Positions 24,142-32,926 are shown, numbered from the stretch's first letter. The stretch is DNA of 64,000 bases from Deltaproteobacteria bacterium RIFCSPHIGHO2_02_FULL_40_28 (GCA_001798135.1 MGRJ01000024.1:220942-284941), one strand, 5' to 3'. The notes: generated by a model not told the origin, from the letters alone. Program-made: numbers and translations.

Positions 24142-25431
24142 ATGTCTTACGATTCTTGGGGACGCAATTATCAATCAACTCATTTAATTCATCCCATTTT
24201 TTGGAAAAATAACATTATTTATCCTAGTGGCCCTGAAACGCTTCTTCCTTATGGTATGGGAAGAAGTTATGGGGATGTATGTCAAAATCCAGAAGAATGG
24301 CTTTTACCTACGCGCGGTCTTAATCGTTTTATTCATTTTGATAGAGAGCAAGGGGTTCTAGCTTGTGAGGCGGGAGTTAGCTTTGATGAAATTTTATCTC
24401 TTATTGTTCCCAAGGGTTATTTTTTACCAGTAACACCAGGCACTAAATTTGTAACTGTAGGTGGTGCCATTGCCAATGATATTCATGGTAAAAACCATCA
24501 TCAAAAAGGAACCTTTGGTTGTTATGTAACTCAATTTGAACTTCTCCGTTCTGATGGTCAATTACTTCTTTGTTCGCCTGATGAGAATGCCCATTTATTT
24601 AAGGCCACCATTGGTGGTTTAGGGCTTACAGGGCTTATTACCTGGGCCGAGTTTAAACTTCAAAAAATAAAAGGGCCCCTCATTGATTGTGAAACTATTC
24701 CTTTCCGGGGTCTGCATTCTTTTTTTAATCTTTCAGAAGAATCAAAGGATTACGAATACACCGTGGCCTGGATTGATTCTTTAAGTTTAGATCTTCATGG
24801 AGTTTTTTTTCGAGGAAATCATGCTCAAGAAAAACAAAGTCTACAAATTTCCAAAAAGAATTTAGCTATTCCTTTTAATTTTCCCTCATGGGTTTTAAAT
24901 AAACATTTGGTAAGGTGTTTTAATACATCTTATTCTTGGATTCATTCACGGAGAAAAAAGCACTTGGTTTCTTATGAGCCTTTTTTTTATCCTCTCGATA
25001 GAATTTTAAATTGGAATAAAATTTATGGGAAAAAAGGCTTTTTTCAATACCAATGCCTTATTCCTAAAAAAGATGCCTTTAATATTTTAAGTGAGATTTT
25101 AAAATTAATTGCCAAATCGGGACTTGCTTCTTTTTTAAGTGTGCTCAAAGAATTTGGAAATATTTCCTCTCCAGGGCTCATGTCTTTTCCCAGGGAAGGC
25201 ACTACCTTGGCCATGGATTTTTCTAATTACGATCAAAAAACCTTGGATCTTTTTAATGAATTAGACCAAATTGTCTCTTCAGTGCATGGCCGGGTTTATC
25301 CAGCAAAAGATGCACACATGTCTTCTGTTTCTTTTCAAAATTTTTTTCCTGAATGGAAAGAGTTTATAAATTTTGTGGATCCCCGATTTTCATCTGGTTT
25401 TTGGAGGCGAGTTACAGGAGGAGGGTTATGA
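24142..25431 (+). CDS. FAD-dependent oxidoreductase, DprE1-like
   Basis: 429 residues from the ATG at 24142, one base after the upstream stop. It has a vanillyl-alcohol-oxidase-type FAD fold: LLPYGMGRSYGDVCQNPEEWLLPT and GVLACEAGVSFDEILSLIVPKGYFLPVTPGTKFVTVGGAIANDIHGKNHHQKGTFG. This corresponds to the GRSYGD and VTVGGAIAxDIHGKNHHxxGSFG landmarks of decaprenylphosphoryl-beta-D-ribose 2-oxidase. The C-terminus ends PRFSSGFWRRV, also typical (SDxxRR). DprE1 oxidises the 2-hydroxyl of lipid-linked ribose. The stop overlaps the start of the SDR partner. Confidence 0.9.
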   Translation: MSYDSWGRNYQSTHLIHPIFWKNNIIYPSGPETLLPYGMGRSYGDVCQNPEEWLLPTRGLNRFIHFDREQGVLACEAGVSFDEILSLIVPKGYFLPVTPGTKFVTVGGAIANDIHGKNHHQKGTFGCYVTQFELLRSDGQLLLCSPDENAHLFKATIGGLGLTGLITWAEFKLQKIKGPLIDCETIPFRGLHSFFNLSEESKDYEYTVAWIDSLSLDLHGVFFRGNHAQEKQSLQISKKNLAIPFNFPSWVLNKHLVRCFNTSYSWIHSRRKKHLVSYEPFFYPLDRILNWNKIYGKKGFFQYQCLIPKKDAFNILSEILKLIAKSGLASFLSVLKEFGNISSPGLMSFPREGTTLAMDFSNYDQKTLDLFNELDQIVSSVHGRVYPAKDAHMSSVSFQNFFPEWKEFINFVDPRFSSGFWRRVTGGGL

Positions 25432-26162
25432 AAAAAATTGCAATTTTGGGTATTACTTCTGCTATTGCCTTAGAGGTAGCAAGGCTTTACGCCAAAAATG
25501 GAGCGAGTTTACTGATCGCGGGTAGGGATGAACAAAAGTTATCTCTCCTTAAAAAAGACCTTACTGTTTTTGGAGCAAGTGATGTCTCTAGCTATGCTAT
25601 CGATTTTGCTTATTTAGAAAATCACACATCTTTTGTAGAATGGTTATGGAGCCAAGGGGAACTTGATTGTGTTTTGATTGCCTATGGTATTTTAGGGAAT
25701 CAAGAAGACTGCGAAAAGAAATGTGAATTAGCTCTTGAAGTGCTTCATGTTAATTTTATTTCAGTTGTGTCCTTATTGCACCGGATTTCACAGAAAATGA
25801 TAACTCAAAAAAGTGGAAATATTGCAGTGATAAGCTCGGTAGCAGGTGACAGGGGAAGGCAAAGTAATTTTTATTATGGGGCTTCAAAAGGAGCCTTAAA
25901 CATTTTTCTTCAAGGTTTAAGAAATAAACTTCATCCCCATGGAATTTCTGTTCTCACCATTAAACCTGGATTTGTTGATACCCCCATGACGGCTCATCTT
26001 AAAAAAGGTTTTCTTTTTGCCGCAAGTGCAAGTGTAGCCAAAGGCATTTATCGGGCTATTGAAAAAAGAAAAGACCAGGTTTATTTACCTGTGTTTTGGG
26101 GCTTTATTATGTTTGTTATTCGGATAGTTCCTGAAAAAATATTTAAAAAATTGAAATTATGA
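25428..26162 (+). CDS. SDR oxidoreductase, DprE2-like
   Basis: 244 residues from the ATG at 25428, which overlaps the DprE1-like stop (ATGA) after GGAGGAGGG. Classical SDR: KIAILGITSAIALEVARLYAKNGASLLIAGRD as the dinucleotide loop, CVLIAYGILGNQ, ISSVAGDRGRQSNFYYGASKGALNIFLQGLRNKL with Ser-Tyr-Lys, and VLTIKPGFVDTPMTAHLKKGFLFA. It matches decaprenylphospho-2-keto-ribose reductase (DprE2), which with DprE1 completes epimerisation to the lipid-linked arabinose donor. An extended form starting at 25353 lies within the upstream gene and is rejected. Confidence 0.88.
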   Translation: MKKIAILGITSAIALEVARLYAKNGASLLIAGRDEQKLSLLKKDLTVFGASDVSSYAIDFAYLENHTSFVEWLWSQGELDCVLIAYGILGNQEDCEKKCELALEVLHVNFISVVSLLHRISQKMITQKSGNIAVISSVAGDRGRQSNFYYGASKGALNIFLQGLRNKLHPHGISVLTIKPGFVDTPMTAHLKKGFLFAASASVAKGIYRAIEKRKDQVYLPVFWGFIMFVIRIVPEKIFKKLKL

Positions 26163-26172
26163 AGTCTTTGTG

Positions 26173-26607
26173 TTATGCTACTTTATCTTCAATGGTTGGA
26201 AAGGTATAAGAGAAACCAATTCCGCCACCTAAGTTTAAAAATGTTTTTTCTCCACGCGGGAAAAATTGCCTAAGACCCAGAGAAAGGGTAACTGCTCCTA
26301 ATTCAAAATTAAGTCCACTTCCCCAAAAAGGTGTATTGTTATAGCTACTCGTATTATCGATGGCATCTACAAGACCACCTTCGAGATAGGCACCAATGAA
26401 ATGTTCTTTTGGTGTGTAAAATCCAAAACCCACTTTTGGTCCAACAATCCAAGCGAGAATATCAGTATTAAGCTGAGCTTGTCCTTCAACATTAAATCGG
26501 GTTTTTTCTGTTTTATTTTCTAGTCCTAAATTGAGGCCAATGGTGGGATAGAGGCCATTTCCAACCCAAAAATAAGGACCAGCACCTCCATAAACTCTTA
26601 TTGCCAT
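26173..26607 (-). CDS. Hypothetical beta-strand-rich protein, outer-membrane-barrel-like
   Basis: 144 residues, no match recognised. Repeated amphipathic strand patterns (GGAGPYFWVGNGLYPTIGLNLGL, FNVEGQAQLNTDILAWIVGPKVGFGFYTP, FELGAVTLSLGLRQFFPR, LNLGGGIGFSYTFP) look like an eight-strand outer-membrane barrel. However, no signal peptide precedes them in this frame, and the C-terminus is not an aromatic residue. It may be a truncated or decayed barrel protein. It converges with the DprE2-like gene, 10 bases apart. Confidence 0.55.
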   Translation of the reverse strand: MAIRVYGGAGPYFWVGNGLYPTIGLNLGLENKTEKTRFNVEGQAQLNTDILAWIVGPKVGFGFYTPKEHFIGAYLEGGLVDAIDNTSSYNNTPFWGSGLNFELGAVTLSLGLRQFFPRGEKTFLNLGGGIGFSYTFPTIEDKVA

Positions 26608-26732
26608 AAGTATCTCTTATCTATTTATGCGAAGCGTCATAGTCTTTTGTAAAGAGCAGGTCAAGTCAAAAAAACGACGGTCAAAAAAGAGACAGTATAA
26701 AAATGGGTATGGGAAATCCCTTATTTCATTTA

Positions 26733-28565
26733 CTATTTTTTAACAGATTTGAAGTAATCAATTCTAAAATTCATTGTGGGGAAAAGTTTAGGAAGGCGTA
26801 TGAATTGAAAAGTCATCACTCCAATGGCTAAGCGATCAAGCCAAGATGATGTAGGCCATCCAAAATGAATGGTAATATTTTTATCGGGCATCTCATAATT
26901 GAGTAAATCGAGAAGCGCCTCAATGTTATTAAATACTCCGGTTCTTTTGAAGGGCAGGCGGAAATGATCTGGAGATAATCTGGGTGGAATATGCTGACGT
27001 GGCGAATAAAAGGTAATAAAAAGAGAAAGCCCATAAATTTTTTCCTGAGGGGTATCGTGCGGGCGTTTAAAGTAAAGGTGGATATTGTTTTCTTGTTTTT
27101 CTGCAATATGCAGAACAATCTCCATGGCTGTTTCGCCTCGGCTAATTTCTTTAATTTCGGGAGCTCTTTCCCTGGTTCCTAGAAATCCAATAATAAAACA
27201 AGCAACAGTTACCGAGAGCCAAAGCAGGAAACCTGCTGGTTTGTGATAAGAAATATAAACAAAGCATCCAGTGATGAGAATAAAAAACAAAAAAGTTCCA
27301 ATGCGCGAAACACTAAATTCCCTGATTTCAGATGTGCCCTTTGAATAGCGATAAATCAAAAGACAGAGAAGATTAATTGAAAAGCTCGCCAAAAGTCCTA
27401 TGGCATACATTTCGGCTAGCATCATTTGTTGGCCTTGAGTGAAAACAATAATGGCAGAGAAGGCCAAGGCACTCATGATATGAATGCGATAAAGGGATGC
27501 TTTGTTATTGGTTTGAATCAACCAGCGAAAACCATAACGATGAGACACGCGTTCGATGAGTTCGCTTGAAGCAACATAAGCCGTATTAACAGCCATAAGC
27601 AGGGTAACAGAGGCAGCTACGGCCATAGACATTCCAAACCAGGGCCCATGGATGATGGTTGCATAATGAGTAATTAAATCTGTTTCATGCGCTTGAAAAT
27701 CAATGTTGGGTGAAGAAAGAACCAAAACAGCAATGACTGGAATGAGAATCCCAACACTTAAAGCTAAAAAGATATAGGCCTTTTTGATAATTTTCCAATT
27801 TTCTGCAAAGCCAGCTGTTTGCAGCACAGATTCCACGCCCGAATAAGCCAAAATACAACTTGATAAACCAATAATGACAAATTGAAAATCTTGGGCCCAG
27901 TTGGAACGATTAAAATTTTCAGCGGTGAAAGAGATTGCGTTTGAAATAGTAGTGAGATTTGAACTATCAAATTGGAATAATCCTCCAATGATGAGGTTGA
28001 GTAAAATCAAAAGGGTAACCAAAAAAATACCAAAGGTGACTTTCACATTTTGGCGAATGCCCAATATATTAAGCCCTGCCACCAACCATATCATGGCAAT
28101 TTGAAGAATAATTTTAGTGAATGGAAACAGGTTGTGAAAAGAAGTGAGGTTTTCAATGGCACTCACGGCAGAAATGGCGCCTGTGAGCATGTAATCTACC
28201 ATAATGGAAGCCACTGCGATAAAAGAAACCAGGGGGCCAAGAACCAGGTAGGAAAAGTTATAAACACCTCCACCTTTGAGTTTGTTGTTATCAAGGATGT
28301 AGGCAATTTCTACCATTCGAGTTGTCATGTAATGAATAACCAAGGCAGTGATGGGAATAAAAACCAGGGCAATAGGGCCTAAGTATCGATGGGCCTCACT
28401 GGGAGCGTAAAACAAGCTTGTGAGTTCATCCATTAAGGTAATCACCCCAATGGCTAACCAGGTGAGCCAAAAGTGCCCCCCACGACTATAATTAAGAAGT
28501 TTTTTGTTGAAGAAGAAGGCTACGGCAATGCCTATAAAAGCCAAGTTTAAAACAAGATATAACAT
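26733..28565 (-). CDS. APC-superfamily amino-acid/polyamine permease
   Basis: 610 residues. About 12 membrane helices occupy residues 1-460 with APC features: NNKLKGGGVYNFSYLVLGP in the first segment, LQTAGFAENWKIIKKAYIFLALSVGILIPVIAV and AVNTAYVASSELIERVSHRYGF. The last 140 residues form a soluble domain (EIKEISRGETAMEIVLHIAEKQENNIHLYFKRPHD...), predicted cytoplasmic, perhaps regulatory. The substrate cannot be read from sequence. It stands alone on the minus strand. Confidence 0.85.
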   Translation of the reverse strand: MLYLVLNLAFIGIAVAFFFNKKLLNYSRGGHFWLTWLAIGVITLMDELTSLFYAPSEAHRYLGPIALVFIPITALVIHYMTTRMVEIAYILDNNKLKGGGVYNFSYLVLGPLVSFIAVASIMVDYMLTGAISAVSAIENLTSFHNLFPFTKIILQIAMIWLVAGLNILGIRQNVKVTFGIFLVTLLILLNLIIGGLFQFDSSNLTTISNAISFTAENFNRSNWAQDFQFVIIGLSSCILAYSGVESVLQTAGFAENWKIIKKAYIFLALSVGILIPVIAVLVLSSPNIDFQAHETDLITHYATIIHGPWFGMSMAVAASVTLLMAVNTAYVASSELIERVSHRYGFRWLIQTNNKASLYRIHIMSALAFSAIIVFTQGQQMMLAEMYAIGLLASFSINLLCLLIYRYSKGTSEIREFSVSRIGTFLFFILITGCFVYISYHKPAGFLLWLSVTVACFIIGFLGTRERAPEIKEISRGETAMEIVLHIAEKQENNIHLYFKRPHDTPQEKIYGLSLFITFYSPRQHIPPRLSPDHFRLPFKRTGVFNNIEALLDLLNYEMPDKNITIHFGWPTSSWLDRLAIGVMTFQFIRLPKLFPTMNFRIDYFKSVKK

Positions 28566-28627
28566 TTTAAGGGGCGAAGTTATCGTTGTAAGGATTTAAA
28601 ATCAACTGATGATTTTTAGTGAGATTT

Positions 28628-28777
28628 TTAACTTGATGGCAAAACAATTTGGCCAGTAATATCTGTTTGGTCTCCATCTTCTGTTGTTGTTTCAGAAGAA
28701 CTTGTGGCTTCGCTTCCACAAGATGAAATGGTGAAGACAATGATGAGGAGGTATAAGCTTTTTTTAATCCATTTCAT
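28628..28777 (-). CDS. Very small lipoprotein
   Basis: 49 residues from the ATG at 28777, preceded by GAGAGGAG. MKWIKKSLYLLIIVFTISSCGSE is a type II signal peptide with the lipid Cys at residue 20. The mature part is only about 30 Ser/Thr/Glu-rich residues (ATSSSETTTEDGDQT...). It follows the Calx-beta gene by about 20 bases. A near-copy of the same coding sequence occurs at 31615-31700 and is disrupted there. Function unknown; it may be a lipid-anchored peptide or an entry-exclusion-like factor. Confidence 0.6.
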   Translation of the reverse strand: MKWIKKSLYLLIIVFTISSCGSEATSSSETTTEDGDQTDITGQIVLPSS

Positions 28778-28796
28778 ATTTTTCTCCTCTCTCCAT

Positions 28797-29987
28797 TTAT
28801 TGGCATTCTGAATGGGCCTGGCTTCCAATATCAGGAAGGGCATTCTGAGAATTCTGGAGACCCTCTCTCACTTCATCTGTAGTTAAGTTGCTGCAATAGT
28901 CAGGATAAGCCCAGGCAATATCTTCAATGGTTGCATCACTCATTCTGGAATAAATAATTGAAGTCATCAGCTCGGGATAATTTTTATAACCAAATTGACT
29001 CGCAACAACTCGGTGAGCCATAAAGCATGACATGATTTCTTTAAGCACTCCAATGGTTCCATTATTGCCTTCGTCACTTTTTGAGGATGCAGAAAAAATT
29101 CCAGAAAGTGTTGATTGAAGGCATTGTGGTTTGAGGGCACTTTCATTTAAACTTTCTGCATTTTCATCTTCAACAAGGCTTTTAAGTAATTGAAGGGAAA
29201 GAGTTTCGTGGATATCTGCTTGGCCAATTGCAAATTCATTTTGGCCAGAGGCATCACTTTCATAATATTTTTCAATAGTAATGCCTTCGCATACTGCAGA
29301 AATAATAATTCTCACCTTTGTGGGGTCATCAGGATCAACTAATTTACTGGGGCTGCAAGATAAGGTGAAATACCCGTCCGGTGTTAGAGGAGAGTCTGCG
29401 CATTTTTCACCTGTCACAAAGTTTTTTACACTTACCTTGCATTCTGCTGGGTCAACAGTTTCTTCTTCTTCCTCGGTATTACTTTCTTCTTCGCCATCAT
29501 TATCGGTACTATCAGTTGTTGTTGAGGTATCGTTATCAATAATGGTGGCTGTTGCTCCGTTTCTCCACTCTCCATGAAATTCATCAGTATCTACATTACT
29601 TGTTTTGAAATAAAATGTTTCATCTTTTTCATCGAGCGTATCTCCAATAATAGTAATGGTAACTGTTTTTTTTGTTTCACCAGGGCCAAAAGTAACGGTG
29701 CCACTTGCAGCTTGGTAATCTTCCCCTTCTGTGGCAGCTTCGTCTCTAGCTTGATAACGTGACTTTGTTGTTGTGTAATTCATGGAGATTGTATCTGCAC
29801 CCAGGTGGCGATTTGTCAAAGTTAGGGTGAAGGAAGCAAACACATTAGATTCGGATTCTATAACGCTAATGTCTTCAATACTTAAGCTAGCATTTCCGTA
29901 GGAGTAAATTTGAGCAGGGGAGATAGTGAGGTAGAAGAAAAAAATAATTCCAAAAACAGCCCCTTTTTTTATACTTTCCTGTTCCAT
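28797..29987 (-). CDS. Secreted Calx-beta domain protein
   Basis: 396 residues from the ATG at 29987, with AGAGGGG just upstream; a GTG at 30005 is less likely. A signal peptide (AVFGIIFFFYLTISPAQIYS) is followed by one Calx-beta domain, residues about 30-160: SIEDISVIESESNVFASFTLTL, EDYQAASGTVTFGPGETKKTVTITIIGDTLDEKDETFYFKTS and TIIDND, whose acidic ends bind calcium. An acidic Ser/Thr/Glu linker leads to a cysteine-containing helical C-terminal region with no known family. It is predicted to be extracytoplasmic, perhaps adhesive, and is in an operon with the small lipoprotein. Confidence 0.82.
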   Translation of the reverse strand: MEQESIKKGAVFGIIFFFYLTISPAQIYSYGNASLSIEDISVIESESNVFASFTLTLTNRHLGADTISMNYTTTKSRYQARDEAATEGEDYQAASGTVTFGPGETKKTVTITIIGDTLDEKDETFYFKTSNVDTDEFHGEWRNGATATIIDNDTSTTTDSTDNDGEEESNTEEEEETVDPAECKVSVKNFVTGEKCADSPLTPDGYFTLSCSPSKLVDPDDPTKVRIIISAVCEGITIEKYYESDASGQNEFAIGQADIHETLSLQLLKSLVEDENAESLNESALKPQCLQSTLSGIFSASSKSDEGNNGTIGVLKEIMSCFMAHRVVASQFGYKNYPELMTSIIYSRMSDATIEDIAWAYPDYCSNLTTDEVREGLQNSQNALPDIGSQAHSECQ

Positions 29988-30064
29988 GGTCCCCCTCTTC
30001 TCCACCTCAGAACAAGTGTCAAATATTTTACACCCTTAGGGGATCTAAGTCAAACTCAAGTTTT

Positions 30065-31294
30065 TTAAGGTGATATAACGATCTGTGTGTAAATTTCTTT
30101 TTCTTTTTTCCCCCTCCCTTTGAGGGAGGGGGTGCTGTCAGCAAAAATCAGATCAAGCGCTTGTTCCCACGGCAAGGCCTGCACGAAGCCCATCTGTTGA
30201 GGATGAGGGTCGAGACTGGCAAGAATAGCAATGGCTCCGGGAAAATTCTCCAGAAATCGCTCCAGTTTTTTTGCATCGAGCGGGTCGCAACGGTTTCCTG
30301 ATTTAATTTCCAACAGGATAGTTGGTTTTCCAAAGCGCTCCACAATGAGATCGATTTCGGCATTGTCCTTGGTGCGTATGTAATATAGCCGAAGATCTGT
30401 TTTTGTATAATGATTCAAACGGTGAATTTCTGTGATTATCCAATGCTCGAAAGCCTTTCCAAACATGTAGGTTTGAGGTTGAAGAGGAACATTCAATGAA
30501 TTTTCAAGTGCCCGTTTTACACCTGTATCGAAGAAATAAAACTTAGGAGCCTGGTGCTGTTGTTTGCGTACGGAATGATGAAAGGATTCTACCATGAAAC
30601 CAACGAGAGTGTCTTCCAGAATCTGAAAATACGATTGGATTGTTTTGTAATCCACGCCCACATCTCGTGCTATTTTAGAGTAATTCAGTATTTCCCCATT
30701 GGATTGTGCGGCAATGGGCAAAAATTTTCTAAAAGGTTCCAGCTCGCGGATGATATGCTCAGCCCATATTTCTTCTTTCAAATAAGTGAGTGCATAGGAT
30801 TTTAAATAATCTTTTTTATCTTGTTCATCCGAAAATTTCATCAATGAAGGAAGCGTGCCCCAGTGGAGAACATCCATCAAATTGAAAGTTTTGCCCATTT
30901 CAATGCGTGTTAAAGGAAAAAGATGATTGATAAAAGCGCGCCCGGCGAGCAAATTGGCTGACCCCTGTTTGAGCTTTCGTGCAGAGGATCCTGTGAGGGC
31001 AAACTTAAGGGATGTATTTTCGATCAAACGATGTACACTGTCGAGGAGGCGGGGGTTTTTTTGAATTTCATCCACGACAACCCAGTCATAGTGGTTTTCC
31101 GGTGCTGTTAATTGACGATGAAAAAGTCCCGGATCCAAGGCGTATCGATCTTCTTCTTCAACATTTAATAAATCGATCCAAAGGTGGATTTTATCTTTAA
31201 AAAAATCTTTTAAGAAGGTTGTTTTACCAGAACCTCTAGGGCCAAATATAAAAAAACTTTGAGATAACGATGGTTTAAGCAATCTATGGATCAT
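30065..31294 (-). CDS. AAA ATPase with DUF4143 domain (paralogue B)
   Basis: 409 residues. P-loop FIFGPRGSGKTTFLKDF, Walker B WVVVDEIQKNPRLLD, sensor ALTGSSARKLKQGSANLLAGRA. The DUF4143 part has NYSKIARDVGVDYKTIQSYFQILEDTLVGF, PKFYFFDTGVKRAL and the nuclease-like end AEIDLIVERFGKPTILLEIKSG. It is close to the 31760-32926 gene across its whole length (shared ALTGSSARKLK.GSANLLAGRAF, SYFQILEDTLVGF). Its last 25 or so residues have no counterpart there and are encoded across a palindromic repeat. Function unknown. Confidence 0.88.
   Translation of the reverse strand: MIHRLLKPSLSQSFFIFGPRGSGKTTFLKDFFKDKIHLWIDLLNVEEEDRYALDPGLFHRQLTAPENHYDWVVVDEIQKNPRLLDSVHRLIENTSLKFALTGSSARKLKQGSANLLAGRAFINHLFPLTRIEMGKTFNLMDVLHWGTLPSLMKFSDEQDKKDYLKSYALTYLKEEIWAEHIIRELEPFRKFLPIAAQSNGEILNYSKIARDVGVDYKTIQSYFQILEDTLVGFMVESFHHSVRKQQHQAPKFYFFDTGVKRALENSLNVPLQPQTYMFGKAFEHWIITEIHRLNHYTKTDLRLYYIRTKDNAEIDLIVERFGKPTILLEIKSGNRCDPLDAKKLERFLENFPGAIAILASLDPHPQQMGFVQALPWEQALDLIFADSTPSLKGRGKKEKEIYTQIVISP
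30110..30132. repeat. Palindromic CCCTCCC/GGGAGGG repeat in the 3' end of the ATPase gene
   Basis: CCCCCTCCCT and AGGGAGGGGG flank TTG, a perfect 10-bp stem, inside the coding frame. It encodes PSLKGRGK. The palindrome is of the commonly dispersed CTCCCTTTGAGGGAG type. Confidence 0.6.
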
Positions 31295-31340
31295 ACTCCT
31301 ATTTTATACGATAAATTAGGAATTATGTCAAGATAATAGC

Positions 31341-31736
31341 TCAAACTTCATTAGGAGTTTTGTAGTAATTTTTTAATTCAAGAACACCAAAGATAACAGA
31401 TAACAGATAACAGGTGCCACATACTTGCAAACGATAACAGGTGCCACATACTTGAAAATGTAAATCCCTCTCATTTTCCCAAATAATTCCAATGTCCAAT
31501 GTCGCATAAAAAATAAATGCCAATTTACCAAGTAAAATTAAGTGTTTAAAGGGTATGTGGCACCTGTTTCTGTTTTTGTTATCTGTTTGTTTCTGTTTTG
31601 TTTGGTCTCCATCTTCTGTTGTTGTTTCAGAAGAACTGGTTGCTTCACTTCCACAAGATGAAATGGTGAAACCAATTATTAGAAGCAGGGGGTATAAACA
31701 CCATTTTTTTAAAAAAAAGTGTTTGATTATATTCAA
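31341..31736 (-). pseudogene. Disrupted second copy of the small lipoprotein gene
   Basis: The segment FTISSCGSEATSSSETTTEDGDQT is identical in protein and nearly identical in DNA to the lipoprotein at 28628-28777. Its start has decayed (only a TTG, with the original ATG out of frame), and its 3' half is replaced by a GTGCCAC inverted-repeat element that is read through to give an unrelated tail (RLQVCGTCYLLSV). I regard it as a pseudogene created by duplication and element insertion. Confidence 0.6.
31392..31583. repeat. Short inverted-repeat (MITE/REP-like) element with GGTGCCACATACTTG ends
   Basis: GATAACA is repeated three times (31392-31412). GGTGCCACATACTTG occurs at 31413-31427 and again at 31440-31454, each preceded by AACA. 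The inverted end GTATGTGGCACCTGTT lies at 31553-31568 and is followed by TGTTATC. The whole is about 190 bp with an AT-rich centre and no ORF of its own. The layout suggests a non-autonomous element. Confidence 0.55.
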
Positions 31737-31759
31737 TAAACGGCGTACAATTATTGAGT

Positions 31760-32926
31760 ATGTTCAATAGAATAATTAACCCATCAAAAAATAACAGTTT
31801 TTTTATATTTGGAGCGAGGGGAACTGGGAAATCAACATGGCTAAAAAACCATTTTCAAAACATTCCTCATCATTGGATTGATTTGCTTAATCCTGACTTG
31901 GAAGAGCTTTTTTCCAAGGATCCCAATTTGCTTTTAAAGCAAATCGAAACTCTTCCTTCTTCTACTCAATGGATTATCATTGATGAAATTCAAAAGTGTC
32001 CCAAATTACTTGATTTAGTTCACCTCGCTATTGAAACCCACAAAAAGAAATTTGCACTCACTGGTTCTTCAGCCAGAAAATTGAAACGTGGAAGCGCCAA
32101 TTTGCTTGCGGGCCGGGCCTTTCTTTATCATCTATTCCCTCTCACGTTTTCTGAAAATAATAATCAAACAGAAGATGGGGTCATCAATTGGGGAAGTTTA
32201 CCAAAGATTTTTGAATTTTCAGATGATGCCGATAAAAGCCGTTTTTTAAAATCCTATGCACAAACTTATTTGAAAGAAGAAATAGTAGTGGAGCAGATTG
32301 TGCGTAAACTAAATCCCTTCCGGTCTTTCTTGGAAATTTCGGCACAACAAAATGGAGAAATTCTCAACTACAGTAACATTGCGCGTGATGTGGGGGTGGA
32401 TACAGTAACTATTCAGTCCTACTTCCAAATTCTTGAAGACACCTTGGTTGGATTTTATTTGTATCCTTACGCAAAATCAGTGCGCAAACGACAGCGTGAA
32501 AATCCTAAATTTTATTACTTTGATTTGGGAGTTAAACGGGCCCTGGATGGAACATTATCAAGTGCCCTTGTTAAAAATACTTATGCCTATGGCAAGGCCT
32601 TTGAACACATGGTGATTTGTGAAATTTTTAGAATGAATAGTTATTTGGAAAAAGATTATCGCTTAAGCTACCTACGAACCAAGGATGGAGCTGAAGTCGA
32701 TCTCATCCTTGAACTTCCCCGGAACAAAACTATTTTGATTGAAATTAAATCTGCAATTCAAATCGATGAACGGGATCTACGCCATGTAAAAGCCTTTCGT
32801 GCCGATATTCCTCGCAGCAAAGCTTACTGCCTCTCTCTTGATCCCATCCCAAAAGTCATTGATGATATTCTTTGTCTTCCTTGGAAAAATGGACTCAAGG
32901 AATTGTCATTGCACCCCTTATCATAG
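31760..32926 (+). CDS. AAA ATPase with DUF4143 domain (paralogue C)
   Basis: 388 residues from the ATG at 31760; a TTG at 31754 is also in frame. P-loop FIFGARGTGKSTWLKNHF, Walker B WIIIDEIQKCPKLLD, then ALTGSSARKLKRGSANLLAGRAFLYHLFPLT. DUF4143 region with NYSNIARDVGVDTVTIQSYFQILEDTLVGFYLYP, PKFYYFDLGVKRALDG and AEVDLILELPRNKTILIEIKS. Clearly a duplicate of paralogue B in opposite orientation, 465 bases away, with a disrupted lipoprotein copy and a repeat element between. Function unknown. Confidence 0.9.
   Translation: MFNRIINPSKNNSFFIFGARGTGKSTWLKNHFQNIPHHWIDLLNPDLEELFSKDPNLLLKQIETLPSSTQWIIIDEIQKCPKLLDLVHLAIETHKKKFALTGSSARKLKRGSANLLAGRAFLYHLFPLTFSENNNQTEDGVINWGSLPKIFEFSDDADKSRFLKSYAQTYLKEEIVVEQIVRKLNPFRSFLEISAQQNGEILNYSNIARDVGVDTVTIQSYFQILEDTLVGFYLYPYAKSVRKRQRENPKFYYFDLGVKRALDGTLSSALVKNTYAYGKAFEHMVICEIFRMNSYLEKDYRLSYLRTKDGAEVDLILELPRNKTILIEIKSAIQIDERDLRHVKAFRADIPRSKAYCLSLDPIPKVIDDILCLPWKNGLKELSLHPLS

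Noticed and set aside
26173-26607. Firm call as an outer-membrane porin
   Set aside because: Strand patterns fit, but there is no signal peptide and the C-terminal residue is not aromatic.
31392-31454. Tandem GATAACA and repeated GGTGCCACATACTTG as a CRISPR array
   Set aside because: Units are too short, spacing is irregular and no cas genes are near.
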